Shown: piece after piece, positions 23,306 through 34,509 of the stretch
Numbering within the stretch: the first letter of the stretch is position 1
Layout: each line of letters begins with the position of its first letter
Assembly (NCBI GenBank): GCA_034769895.1
Contig: CM068367.1
Span: 1,315,797,046-1,315,861,045, forward strand
From: Magicicada septendecula
Lineage: Eukaryota; Arthropoda; Insecta; Hemiptera; Cicadidae
DNA length: 64,000 bases
Reading direction: 5' to 3'
Position numbers and translations under genes: made by a program
The notes under the pieces: generated by a model
The model's input: only the letters and a program-made list of their open reading frames with translations
Database searches by the model: none
What the model was told of the DNA's origin: nothing

Positions 23306-24519
23306 TGTGATGGTACAATCATGGTACATTGTATAATTACATAAAATATGGTAACGAGATCATAAATATTGTATTTTCCTATTTTTTGACATACCCAACC
23401 CAATCTCAAACACCCGATATAGAATTTACAGTGAGTGGACTATATTACAGTATTTGCCAGGATTTGAACTAATTCATGACAAAAAACGGTGTCACATCAC
23501 AAAAACAGTGTGCAGTTATTGAGATAAGCAGAGCCAAGCCTTCGTTACGTCAGAGGCGGAGAATGTGTTGACAACTACAAACGGCGATGTCAACAATTTA
23601 GACAAAGGAATGTGACGTCAATACACCCCACTTCCGCAGATTTCAACCAGAAATTGCCGTCATTTCATCTGCAGCTCTGATTTGAGCCGGCCGGCCGCCC
23701 ATTCACTTACGAGTGAATTTTAACTTTTTAGACCACTGTAGGTGGTTAATAAACAGTATAATATCTACTATCAAAATGTATTAAGGAAAGTAATAGTTCG
23801 GTTTGGTGTAGGCGTCCTCGACCGATTAAGTCGTTCGTAAACAAGATCGACGTATAGAATCGGTCCCACGACGGTGGGTTACGTGGGTTGACCAAAGGTG
23901 TCCCGTCAAGCGCAGTAAAATACGCCGATTGTGCCGATATACGAACGAGACTGGCAGTGCGAGGAAGCCAACACGGAAATTGGTGAGAGCGTTCCTTATA
24001 TATTTTGAATCCTTTATTTCCCAATATATGTTATTGTAGAAATCAATCATTTAACAAATTATTCAAAATTTCAATCAAAATTTAAGGAGCTCCAAAATTT
24101 AAATAAGTTTGTACCATGATAATGAAAGGGTGAGTGGTTGTGTGCGTGCATAATTATTCTAAGTGCTGGGTTGAGCACCACTATATAAATATATACATGT
24201 TATTATTGTATAATCATTTAAACATATAATCATTAACTTAATCAAAGTTATTATTACACATTATGTTTTTGGAAGGGTTACAGTTGGTTTTAAAAATGTT
24301 ATGTAACAAAGTAAAGAATAAAAAAGGGTATTTCATTGGTAACAATTAGAACAGCTGTTTTGTTATTTCAAGCAATTTCCGTTTCCTATGACTTCGCGTA
24401 ACGAACTTCTGGCCCATGACTTAGGTAGTAAAAGATGGCGTCCTAGTTTTGTATACATAACCACATTTGTGAGATATAATATATCGTATTTATAAATTCA
24501 AAAATAACGTAACTATACA
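23306..24519 (+). repeat. 3' LTR of element I
   Basis: It is 1,214 bp and identical by eye to the 5' LTR except for one A less in the poly-A run near 24,293. Confidence 0.95.
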
Positions 24520-26732
24520 TCTTCATGTTCTCCAGCAGTTTTTCTTTTCCCCAAATTTCTACATCCTCCATTTCTCTTTCAAGTTTCAACTTTTTTCTTT
24601 TTTCCTCCAACTCTTTCAACTGTAATTCAATTTTCCTTTTCTCTATTTTCTTTTTTTCCTCTTCTGACTGCATTTCTTTTTTCTTTTCCAAATATGAATG
24701 CTATCTTCTTCTTGAAGATCTGACCGAGGTAAGCATACTTCTGTTGATAGTCACATTCCTCAAACTACCTAGATGCTTTATGCTGTCACAAATAACTCTT
24801 TGGGACACAAGGGATTCTTCTAGAAGATTTTCAACTAGTAAATGCTTATTGACAGAAAAGCCAGATTCAACTGATGCATTACCATGGGATAAAATGAAAC
24901 AGCTTCATTACAGACCAGAGATCTTCATATTTCTTATCTTCTCCTAAAAGGCCGTAGTAAAATTCGTCCAATCCCATGTCATCAGATGTTTTGGAAATGA
25001 AATCGTTAGCTTCTTCAGTTAGCAAAGAAAACTGTCGTTTGGCCTTTTCAGCACTTTTATCGCATATTCTTCTATGGCTGTGCAGGTTTTCTAGAACAAC
25101 ATCAATCCTTTTTATTGCCAAACTGGGTTTGAGCATTATCATTTTAGGATATAAGGCAGTGAGGCCTCGTGCTAAATGTGATTTCAAAGGACTTTTCTCT
25201 CTGAGTTTTTCTACCATGGTGGTAAGGAGATTTTTGAACTCATTTTTAAAAACAAGTTTCTCTTTTTCTGAGCATTTAATTTGTTTCATTAAGCTTTCTG
25301 CAGCATAACCAACGTCCACCTTTTCTACTGAAACCTGATTGGCACTGTCTTGCAAGTCCAAGTTCATTAATTTTTGAGTAGTACTTGCTTCAGCTATTTT
25401 TTCATATTTTACAAATCTCATCATTAGGTTTTTCATAAGTTGTTCAAGTGAAGTAAAGAGATAAGGGACCATAGGCTTCTGACTTTGGAACTTTCTCAGG
25501 AACGGCTCAACATCTGACAATATGCGTCTGAAAGCACTTAGTTTTGCCTTAAAAAATGGATTTTTCATAGCTTCTCTAAGGTATTGCAGGTTTTTGTTGT
25601 ATTCTTTTACAAATTTATCGACATGATCAAATATTTTGAGAGCTTGAGGTACACAGCGACCATTTTCCAGCCATCTTACTGCTGTGAACTTAAAAGGGAA
25701 AGAGGTGCTGGTTGTAATATCTGAGTATTTTGCTCGCCGAGCTGGGCTATCTTTGAAAAGACTGTAGAGAGATCTAAAAAAGTGAAAAAGTTCCCAACCA
25801 GTTTTGGAGATCCCAGTCTTCAGGGCTCCATTAACTGTATGCAAACTGCATATGCCAATATCAAGAAGGGACTTTCCCTCTGCATTTAAGACTTGCAAAT
25901 GGCTCTCGAGTTTTTTCATAAAACTGAGGTTAACATTCGGCCCGTCCATTGAAATTTGCAAAATATTTCCTAAAGGTAAGGAGAGCCCTTGAATAAACCC
26001 ATCTAACAAGTGATCTGCAGTTGCCCTGCCTAAAAATACACTATTCCAATATCGTGTTGAAACTTTCTGAAGGTTTACTTCCCAAAACCTTACACACAAG
26101 TCCATTTGTCCTCTTTGAACAAATTTGTTCAGAGATTCATCAAAACAAACAACATAGTCAGAGCACTGTTTCATGTTATTTTGCAACATTTCTTGAAAAT
26201 ATGGGGCTAACCCATGATTTATTACATAGGAAGCCTTAGTCTTGCCCATAGAAAAGCTCCGAGTGATTTTACTGTCTGGAAACATATTGTTGAAGGCTGC
26301 AGAGGTTTCATCACAAGAGTTGACATTTTCCCAGTGATGACGTGGAGAGCCCTTATTGCTTCAGCTGACGTAACATCATCTTCATTCACACTGAAACTCT
26401 TTAAACTTGTTTGACTTGTTCCTGGCACTACTAATAATTCTTTTGTAGCTGAAGTTGAAGGTGTTGGCTGCACATCTTTTAATGGAGATGGAGTAGTAAA
26501 AAAAGAAATTGCCAGCTGGGAAGCCTTTGCTCTCATGTTTTTTACATGAGTTGGTCCCTTAGCATGAGAAACAATTGCTTGTTTCCCCATATTGCTTAGT
26601 TTAAAAGATTTGAGACACACTTGACAATAAGCCGAATTTGCATCTAACCACCAAGTCCAACCAACCACTAAATTCCGGAAACACTTCACTGTCCAGCCAA
26701 AGTTTATTAAACAAACATTTCTTGTTAGCCAT
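24520..26732 (-). pseudogene. Transposase of hAT-1, BED-type finger, broken
   Basis: The reading starts at an ATG at 26,732 and needs frame changes near 26,650, 26,300 and 24,885. A BED-like zinc finger is visible early (CQVCLKSF ... SHAKGPTH). The core has FDESLNKFVQRGQMDLCVRFW and RATADHLLDGF, known to me from hAT-like transposases with this DE(S/D)LN start. The C-terminus is a long Glu/Lys coiled coil (24,530-24,700). Element I is inserted nine codons' length or less before the stop, which lies at 17,138-17,140 beyond the insertion. The protein would cut and rejoin the element ends. With three frameshifts and the insertion it is dead. Confidence 0.8.
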
Positions 26733-27867
26733 TGTAATGAGTTTAAGTCAGCAGCCTAAAAAAACTTAAAATAGAAAAAAAATTAGCTAAATCGGTTGAA
26801 AAAAGGACACAAGGGCACAACAAAAAATATATAATTGTTGTGCACTTCTTGTGAAAAATATCTGGAAAAAATGCTACAATAGTCTGGGTTACGGCAGACT
26901 AGAGCATTCAAAATTCCCCTCAAATCCATCATCAGGGAAGATTTCCCTGACTTTTCAGATTTTTCACGGGTTGCGGCAGACTAGAGTAAAAAATTATCCT
27001 CAAGTCTGTCATCGGGGAAGATTTCCCTGACTTTCCAGATTTTTTGTTTATTTCCCTGACTTTCCCTGACCAACTTTTTTTTCCCTGACTTTCCCTGACT
27101 TTCCAGAATGTGGACACCCTGTCAACTTTCTCTAAGTGACTTTGCAAAACATTTGTTTTCAGTTCTACTTGGTTACTCACTTCAACATTTGTTTTAATCT
27201 CTATTTGACTTTCTACATAAGTTAAACATTTCTGTTCTATTTCTGTATTTTGTGACTCTATCTGGCTTTTAACTGTGTCATTAACTGTCTCATAAATTAG
27301 ATCAATTTTAGTATCTAAATTAATTATTTTATTATTGAATTTCTCATTTAAAATTTCTAATGTGGTTTTCTGGATATTATCACAACGTGTTTCTATTGTG
27401 TTTATTCTCTTATCAAAGTGATAATTTTGGCTTTTAATTTCTCGTTTTATTTCGTCAAACTTCTCATTGAAATCACTTTTAATTTGAACGTTTTGTGTTG
27501 TAATTTCAATTTTTATTTCAGTAAATTAATTTTTTATTTCAGTTTTGAAATTATTAAAATTTTCATTCTGTTTATCAAATTTCAAATTGGAATTTCTTTT
27601 TTGTTCATCAAACTTATTATTTTGAACATCGAATTTAAAATTCATGTCATTAAAATTGCTACACATCATGTTATATAAACGTGTTAACATCTCGTTTTTA
27701 TTTTCTGACCTAGTTGAGATGGATGTAGTGACTTTCTCTGTCTCTACAGATGCAAGCGTATTCGACTCGTCAATCTGACTAATTTGTGTTAATGGAACAT
27801 CCATCTCACTAGTCAAATTTTCATCTGTTGTACTGATTTCTAATGTTTTATTGTCATTAGTACTCAT

Positions 27868-28054
27868 TTTGGTTCTTATATCTCTAACACATATATGTTT
27901 ATAAACTCGTAACTTAACCCTATCTTACACACGTGTTTATGTACTTACGGAATTATTTCAGGCAATTACTCCGCTTTCCTGGTAGGTATACTCCACATAA
28001 AATTAAGTTTTATGTCGAGTCACCGTTCGGCCGCGCCAAATGTGATTCTACAAT
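27868..28054 (-). other. 5' leader of element O
   Basis: It is the short untranslated leader between the primer binding region and the gag ATG at 27,867. It includes the second PBS-like stretch near 28,022-28,041. No gene is seen. Confidence 0.6.
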
Positions 28055-28077
28055 GTCCCTGGACGGAAAGCGCCAAA
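28055..28077 (-). promoter_or_regulatory. Primer binding site region of element O
   Basis: In element sense TTTGGCGCTTTCCGTCCAGG then GAC follows the 5' LTR directly. Its ends TGGCGC and CAGGGAC match the lysine-tRNA type, with altered bases between. A second similar stretch (TTTGGCGCGGCCGAACGGTG) follows about 30 bases further on. Confidence 0.5.
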
Positions 28078-29341
28078 TGTGATTATACAAATTACTGCCA
28101 ATTAATTATTTGTGTGAAGCAATTATTTTGATATTTACTCGGGCGCCATGTTGCCACACTGTACAACAACATATGAGATTTACTAAGCGGTCCAGGATTC
28201 GTGTTAACGAACCAGTAATAGCGAAATGTATTACCTGAAATAACTCACTCGTGCTTGTAAATTTTACCAATGACATTACCCTTTATTCATATAAAACACT
28301 ACTCACAAAAGACATATTCTCATATATTCATAAAAATGTGTGCCAAACATGCACGTTTTATGCCTCGGGGCGTAGTCCCATTTATCTGAACATAAACATT
28401 AATAATAATTACATTTTTTTTTTGACCCTCCAAAATAAATGTTTGTTACAACTACGGTATATAACATGATAAACAATGGATACTATTTGCACAACCCAGC
28501 ACTTGTTAAATTATTTCGTTCACGCTCTCTCTCTCTCTCCCTCTCATTCTCTGGTACAAATTTTTTAGTTATTATATGAGCTCATTTTAATTTAATAACT
28601 TTGTTTATTTAATGAATGTTTGAAATTTTGAATTGGTCATTTGAATTTAGTTATGAACTTCCTGGATGAAATAAATATTGGACAGGTCTCACCAATTTTT
28701 TGGACAGGTCTCACCGTACTGCTTGGATCAGTCCACCGTGCACAATCTGGTCGTTTTACATCGTCTTCGGGCCCACACCGTAGTGTCCCCCCTCGAAAAC
28801 ATTTTGGCAGATTTTAGCCGCACGTAATTGCCGATCCCTTGGCCGATGACACCTGCTCAAGTTCGGTTAACGCACCAACATCTCTGATACCTTGACAATA
28901 GTTATTCAACCACTTTTGGTGGTGTAAAAGTTAAAAATTCACACTCAGTGAATCTCTGCCGGCCGGCTCCGTTCACGTTCCAGGCGAAAATGATGCAGAG
29001 TCTTTGTTACACATTGCGTAGGTGGGGCAAAAACTACGTCACCAGTCTTTTGTTCGTACAGCCAAGCCTCGAGTTGTTTACAAAAGTATGCATTCCTTCG
29101 GCTGACGTCATCAGGGCTAGGCTCGTTATCGCTATCTGTGACACACGGTTTTTTGCTATGTTTGCAGTTTTACAATGCATGCGATCGAAATCCTGTCAAT
29201 TCCAATCTGCGTTGTATAAAATATTATATAGTCCACTCACCAAAATATTACAAATAATTGTTAGGAAATAAATACAATAATTATGGTTTTTAGGACCATA
29301 TTTTTATAAAAGTAGGATCGTACCAGAATTGTACCATCACA
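28078..29341 (-). repeat. 5' LTR of element O
   Basis: It is 1,264 bp, with the same ends as the 3' LTR. In element sense CGAATCCTGGACCG near 28,190-28,205 is the counterpart of the CCTGGACC block in the other LTRs. Confidence 0.9.
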
Positions 29342-29367
29342 CCATTCCATTACGACTGACTGACAGT

Positions 29368-30670
29368 TGTAACGGGACAAAAAGGGGGCTTTTTATTTTA
29401 TTAAAGTTGGGTTTCATTTTATTAAATTTCAAAAATTCATTTCTATCAGTGTGGTCCGTCCCATGGAAATATGAAGCGTAGTTCGAACAAAGGAACTGTG
29501 GTGAAACAATTGTAAAGGAATGCGCGGGGTGACACAATTCTTAGAACTTTGCGGCTGTGTGACATCTACGCCCAAACGCACTGACATCGATGGCGCGCAT
29601 ACCCACGCTAACCAAAAGGCGCTCAACATGGCTTGGAGACAATATTTTTTCACCACGTGGTCTGAGACGGTGGATGTAAGTTTAAGCCCAGCCCATATTT
29701 GTGACGTCGACCAGTGAGCACACAATATCGTCCACGTCGAAAACATAAAAAACCCATGTGTTGAATGTGTCACCGCAATGACTAAAAAGTACAAGGCATT
29801 GCTTTCCGTCTTCTACAACCAAAAATCTAGTAGTGGGGATTTAGAGACACTACCCGGAGTTCTCTCACCGAAGCGTACCTGGCCAGGTAACTGCCTCACG
29901 GGGCTCTTTCAAAATTTATGAATATCAAGTAAAAGTGAGTTTCAGTTAGTAAAAATGTGACAGTGCTGCTAGTTTTCGGCAAGAGGAGGGTTTCATAGCT
30001 TGTTTATGGACAGAGACTAACTTTGTAAATGAGGTAACATGAGGTTGAGGGAACGCCACGTGCCAGCAAGGGGTATATGTATTAATTTCAATTAAAATGG
30101 GGCGTATTTCTATTTAAAGGGGGTTTTCCAATTAGTATGAATGCGAGTGGGAGCAGACTGGGCAGCTTTCCTATATATAATATGTTTTATGTTAGTTGGT
30201 AAATGTATTTTGATGTTATTGAATCGATGTCTTTGAGTATCGCTAATAATCAAGGAAATAATTTGTAACCGTATTAAAATGTGGAAAGAACCGATTAATT
30301 ATGTTTATTTTGGTGGGATTATGTTCATAAAATTAAAAATGGAAAAGAGATTTGAAATTGATTGCATAACTACGCCTCATGGCGAAGCGCATGTAACTAT
30401 GTGGGTGTAACTGAGAGTAACAACAATTTAGTAAAAATTAAACAAAAGTTTTCTTTTCAATATATATGTCGTTAGAGTATTTATTTCGTACCCCCACACT
30501 GTTTCTGAACTCGCTTATGAACGAACTCTGGGACCCTAGTGCGAAGTAAAAATGGTAAGTACAAATATGAAATATTATTATTAATAAATAATAAAAAATA
30601 AATAAAATGTGTTTTATACAAATGGGGCCCGAAATGGGACTTTATTTACTTAATAGTTTGATTTTATACA
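29368..30670 (+). repeat. 5' LTR of element C
   Basis: It begins TGTAACGGGACAAAAAGGGG and ends TTTTATACA. Fifty bases before its end it contains ATACAAATGGGGCCCGAAAT then GGGAC, which looks like an LTR end plus primer binding site trapped inside the LTR. A donor-like ATGGTAAGT lies at 30,552-30,560. The antisense 121-residue stretch (29,429-29,794) also occurs in the 3' LTR, but has no recognisable domain. Confidence 0.9.
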
Positions 30671-30692
30671 AATGGCTGCCCAAACTAAGGAC
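30671..30692 (+). promoter_or_regulatory. Primer binding site region of element C
   Basis: AATGGCTGCCCAAACTAAGG then AC follows the LTR end. It is the degenerate second copy of the PBS-like block AATGGGGCCCGAAATGGGAC that lies inside the LTR at 30,621-30,640. Confidence 0.5.
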
Positions 30693-30911
30693 TTTATATA
30701 AAATATTTATATAAAATAAGCCAAAAATCAGAAACAGAGTGGGTATCGAAAGAGTATATAAGACGTAAAAATAAGGTTATGTTGTGACTACATGTGGTAG
30801 AGTAAATAGTTTAAATAGAATATTTTATATATATAATAAGGTTGTGTAATATTTATTACACAATACAATTTTGAAAGAAATATATTTAAACAAAATTAAA
30901 AAAAAAAAAAA

Positions 30912-31928
30912 ATGGCAGATAATAACGAGAATGTCAGCCTAACTGACAGTGCAAACGAAAGCCAGACAAGTGTAACTGAATCGCAAATCATGAGTGAGAG
31001 TGTTCACTCAACGCCAGTCCCAACTAACATGGCTGAAGATAATGAAATAATGAAAATGATGCAAATGCTTTTTAATCAAAAATTTAGTAAACTTGATGAA
31101 AAATTTAACGAACAGAAACGTGAAATTAGAGAAATCCAAAATAATCTTAACGTAAAATTCGATGAAGTGAAAAAAGAAATTAAAGAACAGAGCTGTAATT
31201 ATGATAAAAGATTAAGTGAAATAGAGACATGGTTAGGCGAAATAGAATTAGAAAATAAGAAAATAATAGACGAATTAGAATCGAACAAAGCTGGCAAGGT
31301 AAGTAGTAGTGGAAATGATGATAAAATAAATAAAAATATAGTAATAGGAGATAATAGTGTGGAGGTTGGTAGTAATAATGAGGTTTTATGGGGAATAGAA
31401 TGTAATGATAATGGAATGATAGAGTGTGTTGAAGGGTTAAAGAGAGAGTGTAAAGAGAGATATATTGAGAGAGAGAAGTGTTGTTGGGAGAGTTATTATG
31501 AGAGATGTTTTGAAAGTGAGAGAAAGAGAGAAATAGATATATTTAGAGTAAAGAGAAATTATGAAGAATTCGTAGAAAGGTTAGGTGGAGAGAGAAGTAA
31601 AAATAATAACGAGCACTTACCTTATAGTGAAATTGAGATACCAGTAGATGATGTTAAAGATGATAATATAACTTACCTGATTTTAACAGAATATACTAAA
31701 GGCGACAAGACTATACTCGAGCGTGACCAGGTACATGATAGAATAATATGCAATAATCATATTAATTCAAATGACATTGTGGAAGAATATGACAATATAG
31801 ATAATCACTATGTTGATAATCATGAGATAATGTATTCAATAGTAAATGAATGGTATAATCATAAGATTAGACTGTTATTCGACGATAAAGGGTATTTGTT
31901 TATGGTTTATGAACATTTAATTATGTGA
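30912..31928 (+). CDS. Coiled-coil ORF of element C: Gag-like N-terminus, novel acidic C-terminus
   Basis: The 338-residue frame starts at an ATG right after a 13-A run. Residues about 45-110 are coiled coil and resemble the N-terminal coil of Gag in I: compare KFSKLDEKFNEQKREI and KFDEVKKEIKEQ with FDKKLDEQK and FNELKNEIKRQ. The capsid and zinc-finger parts of Gag are absent. The C-terminal half is acidic, has a Glu/Arg-rich stretch, then IDIFRVKRNYEEFVERLG and ITYLILTEYTKGDKTIL, a signature shared with the ORFs of B and E, and ends LLFDDKGYLFMVYEHLIM. The frame is intact in a recently moved element. A role in co-assembly with a helper Gag through the coil is inference; the C-terminal domain is unrecognised. 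Confidence 0.8.
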   Translation: MADNNENVSLTDSANESQTSVTESQIMSESVHSTPVPTNMAEDNEIMKMMQMLFNQKFSKLDEKFNEQKREIREIQNNLNVKFDEVKKEIKEQSCNYDKRLSEIETWLGEIELENKKIIDELESNKAGKVSSSGNDDKINKNIVIGDNSVEVGSNNEVLWGIECNDNGMIECVEGLKRECKERYIEREKCCWESYYERCFESERKREIDIFRVKRNYEEFVERLGGERSKNNNEHLPYSEIEIPVDDVKDDNITYLILTEYTKGDKTILERDQVHDRIICNNHINSNDIVEEYDNIDNHYVDNHEIMYSIVNEWYNHKIRLLFDDKGYLFMVYEHLIM

Positions 31929-32619
31929 ATAGTGTGGTTTTGAAATGCATTGTCTTATGAAACGATTTGTGGTTAATGATAACAAATAATAAGTTGGACT
32001 GTATATTCTTTTATGTGTTGATGTCATTATGTTAAATGTATTTGTGTACTACATTATAGTATACTATGTGTTATGTAAACAATGTGTATATGTAGGAGAA
32101 ATTGATAACATTAATTATCAATTAAATTAAATTTTCAATTAATTAGTATAAATTAATAATAATTATACAATTTTACGGACTAAATAAGCGATGAAAGTAA
32201 TTGTGAGATTTTAAAGGGATTGAATTAAATAATTGAAAATTAATTACTTAATTAAGGTTGTACAACAGAAAGTTTGATAATGAAGTTAAATGATTTTATG
32301 AAATCAAGATTCTATAATGATTAGTAGATGATTAAACAGATAATATGTTCAAATTGAGGTATGTTATTATAAGGGGAGAAGTGATGAATTTTCTAGTGTT
32401 ATATCAAGGTGAAATGTAAAAAGGGTTTGGGTGATAATGAAATAAGGCAGGTGAGTTAAGCAGAATTAAAGTAAATGGGAGTTAGAGAGAATAAGAATTT
32501 TGAAATACCGGTAACACACAAAAATAGTGTTAGATATTTAGAGACACAGTGGTTAGCGATTATATGTAGAGAGCTGAGAAATGTGAATGGTAAATATATT
32601 TGTTGATGGTGATATTTTG

Positions 32620-33400
32620 TAGTCAGGGTAGTGGTGTAAGGAGTGATCAGCGTGCGGCGTGGCGAGAGACCAGCGTGCGGCGTTGTGGCAAGTGATAGAG
32701 TAGTTTAAGGGAGTGTTTACCGATATTTTGGAGGGCAAAGGGTTAGGTATGTATATAGCCAGGTTGGGAACACACATCCTAGTACAAAAACGAGCGGTGC
32801 CAGAGGTAAGTGGAATTAGTGAAGGTGTTTATAATTGAGAGATTGGTGTCATAGTTTGTTAATAGTGGTTGTTAGTAGGAAGAAAGGGAGTAAGATTATA
32901 AATGTCTATTCAATTGAAAGCATAGAGAATACAGGTGTCACCCAGACTAATCAATGATCAAAATGTGAAGGGTTAAGTAGAAAATTCATAGTAGAAAGGT
33001 AATAAGAGATGAAATGTAATGTAAAATTAATGTTAATAATAAATTTGAATTTTATAGAATTAAATGATAAATAATTGATGGCTAACTAATAGAAGTTCAA
33101 TTAATTAAAATGTAATGTTTATAGTTTTTATATGCAAGTTTAAAGATGTAGGGTGTGTAGATTTTGACCAAAGTTAAATGTGATCTGGTTATTTTAATGC
33201 AATAATCGCAATGTTAATTATGAATGTATTATGTTTATTATGATGTTTTTGATAGAGATGGGTGTCATGTTAGTTAGAGCTGTTAGTAATATTAACGTCA
33301 GAAGGGGAAGATTATAGAGATATAAATGCCAAGTTGTAAATCAAGTTATTATGAATAATTAGATCACCCAAACTAATGGAGATGGGGAATATTAAAGAAA
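32620..33400 (+). pseudogene. pol remnant of element C, duplicated
   Basis: The stretch 32,640-32,790 follows the gypsy linker (AAGGAGTGATCAGCG, GTTGTGGCAAGTGATAGAGT, AGTTTAAGGGAGTGTTTACC). The next block, GTGTCAT ... GTAAGATTATAAATG ... TCACCC(A)GACTAATC, appears at about 32,847-32,955 in a B-like version and again at about 33,247-33,375 in an A-like version. This is not translatable. Confidence 0.6.
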
Positions 33401-34139
33401 GAGAGTCATAGTAAAAATATAGAATTTTAATTGAAACAAGTGACAAACTTTAATAGAATTTGAGAATAAAGTAAAGTTGTAAAATGTGTAATTTTGAGTA
33501 ATTTAAATGTCAATTTTATTGTTAATTGTAATAATACTATGGTAATTTTAAATGTCATATTTTATTATGTTTTTGTGTTTGAAGATAGAAGTTTTAAAAG
33601 ATGTTTAATGTATTTTCTGATGTAGCCTATGTATAACCTGTGTAGGTCAAGGTTGTGGACTTGAGCTAGTTTGATCAGCTGATGGGTGATGTTATATACC
33701 AGACCCGTTTTGGCAAGGAAGTAATGCCAATTTTGCTGTTTAAATTAATTTAAATAATTTTAAATTTTCTTAATATTGAGAAAAGTACATTTTAATAAAT
33801 TTAAATTTTTTTGAAAACAAAAAAAAAATTTGGTTTTTGTGCCTGCCATCTAATTGAGGTTTTAATTTTCAAGTGTATTATTGTTAAGGTGTATTACTAT
33901 TGTTGTTTATTGAATTATATTGTTTAGTATGTATGTATAATCAAGTGTTAGGATAAATGAGTTCATGTTTCAATTAGATGTTCAACTTATTTGTTTTTTT
34001 TTTTATTATTGAGAGTAATGAAGAAAAACTCATAGATTCAGATAAAAGATTTTATTTTGATTTTGAGGTTAATGGTAATATGAAAATTTGGTTTTAATTT
34101 AAATGAAACTTTTAGATTTGAAAATAAATTTCGCTGGTA

Positions 34140-34509
34140 TGTATTAAAGTATGTGTACGAGCCCAGTAACTGCTAAAGGCAGCCCAGTATGCATGATAAG
34201 GGGGAACATATCGGTTGAGGATCTGGCATGGTATAAGACCAGGGTTTGGAGTTAGGGGTAGCATGTTAGACGGTTAGGTGCGCCGTGGTGCGTCTGTTCG
34301 ATTTTATGGTGTTGGGATCTCGTATAGAGAAGTCCAGTGATCTCGTCCAGATGCGGCCATAGTCGCCGAGCCAGGGGGGTTGTTTACCCATGATGTACAA
34401 GAACAAATGGGGGGTTGTTGGCACCACATCCTCACCGGTCCTCTTAGGGGTTTAACAATGAGATTTCTTCTGTTTCGACAGAAGACCTCTCATTGGGGGG
34501 GGGGGGGTA
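34140..34509 (+). promoter_or_regulatory. PPT-proximal conserved module of element C
   Basis: It has CCCAGTAACTGCTAAAGGCAG near 34,162, GGTGTTGGGATC at 34,308-34,319, GTCCAGTGATCTCGTCCAG, the ACATCCTCACCGGTCCTC block and a run of Gs (34,495-34,507) before the LTR. The version is closest to that of element A. The GTAAGT-like site of other copies reads GGTTGT here. Confidence 0.7.
34456..34495 (+). promoter_or_regulatory. Conserved stem-loop before the 3' LTR (element C)
   Basis: The arms are CAATGAGAT and CTCTCATTG with one mismatch; the inner stem TCTTCTGT/ACAGAAGA pairs over eight bases and is capped by TTCG. Confidence 0.8.

Larger units (their letters stand above)
17153..24519 (+). mobile_element. 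Element I: gypsy element with an internal pol deletion
   Basis: Two LTRs (17,153-18,367 and 23,306-24,519) begin TGTGATGGTACAATCATGG and end ACTATACA. The duplication TCTT flanks it (17,149-17,152 and 24,520-24,523). By eye the LTRs differ only by one A in a poly-A run, so it inserted very recently. gag is open throughout, protease and most of RT are open, but RNase H and integrase are missing. It belongs to the same family as O and has lost its ability to integrate by itself. Confidence 0.95.
16664..27121 (-). mobile_element. hAT-1: hAT-like DNA transposon, split by element I
   Basis: Terminal inverted repeats CAGGGTGTCCACA lie at 16,664-16,676 and 27,109-27,121. The target duplication is TCAAC (16,659-16,663 and 27,122-27,126), confirmed by the gag reading frame it interrupts. 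Without element I it is about 3.1 kb. Both ends carry many TTTCCCTGACT-like subterminal repeats, and the right end has a roughly 85-bp tandem duplication (about 26,890-27,045). A 5-bp duplication is short for hAT, where 8 bp is usual. Confidence 0.85.
15539..27867 (-). pseudogene. Gag of element O, split by hAT-1
   Basis: The N-terminal part runs from an ATG at 27,867 to a premature stop at 27,526; the same frame can be followed past the stop to 27,127, where hAT-1 is inserted. The rest resumes at 16,663 and ends at 15,539. Comparison with the intact gag at 18,520-20,238 shows the hAT insertion left a 5-bp duplication (GTTGA in gag sense) and otherwise keeps register. The N-terminal third is coiled coil; the capsid-like region has HPMRFLNQTRDY; the C-terminus has a C-x2-C-x3-N-x6-C-x2-C finger of RanBP2 type followed by an Arg/Gly-rich tail. 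Gag would assemble the particle and bind the RNA. Confidence 0.85.
8915..29341 (-). mobile_element. Element O: full Ty3/gypsy LTR retrotransposon, split by hAT-1
   Basis: Matching LTRs at both ends begin (in element sense) TGTGATGGTACAATTCTGG and end TATAATCACA. The 4-bp duplication CCAT flanks it (8,911-8,914 and 29,342-29,345). Removing hAT-1 leaves about 10 kb. Order in element sense: LTR, PBS, gag, protease, RT, RNase H, integrase, a 1.9-kb noncoding region, hairpin, polypurine tract, LTR. Order RT-RNaseH-IN places it in Ty3/gypsy. Several frameshifts and a stop make it inactive. No env-like ORF is present. Confidence 0.9.

Noticed and set aside
24525..24947. Plus-strand Ser/Phe-rich ORF of 140 residues
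   Set aside because: It is antisense to the Glu/Lys coiled coil and C-terminus of the hAT-1 transposase.
28948..29271. 107-residue ORF in the 5' LTR of O, also near 9,880
   Set aside because: It lies inside LTRs, is interrupted differently in the two copies, and has no domain.
29429..29794. 121-residue antisense ORF in both LTRs of element C
   Set aside because: It is shared only because the LTRs are copies of each other; no domain is visible and codon use is not protein-like beyond that.
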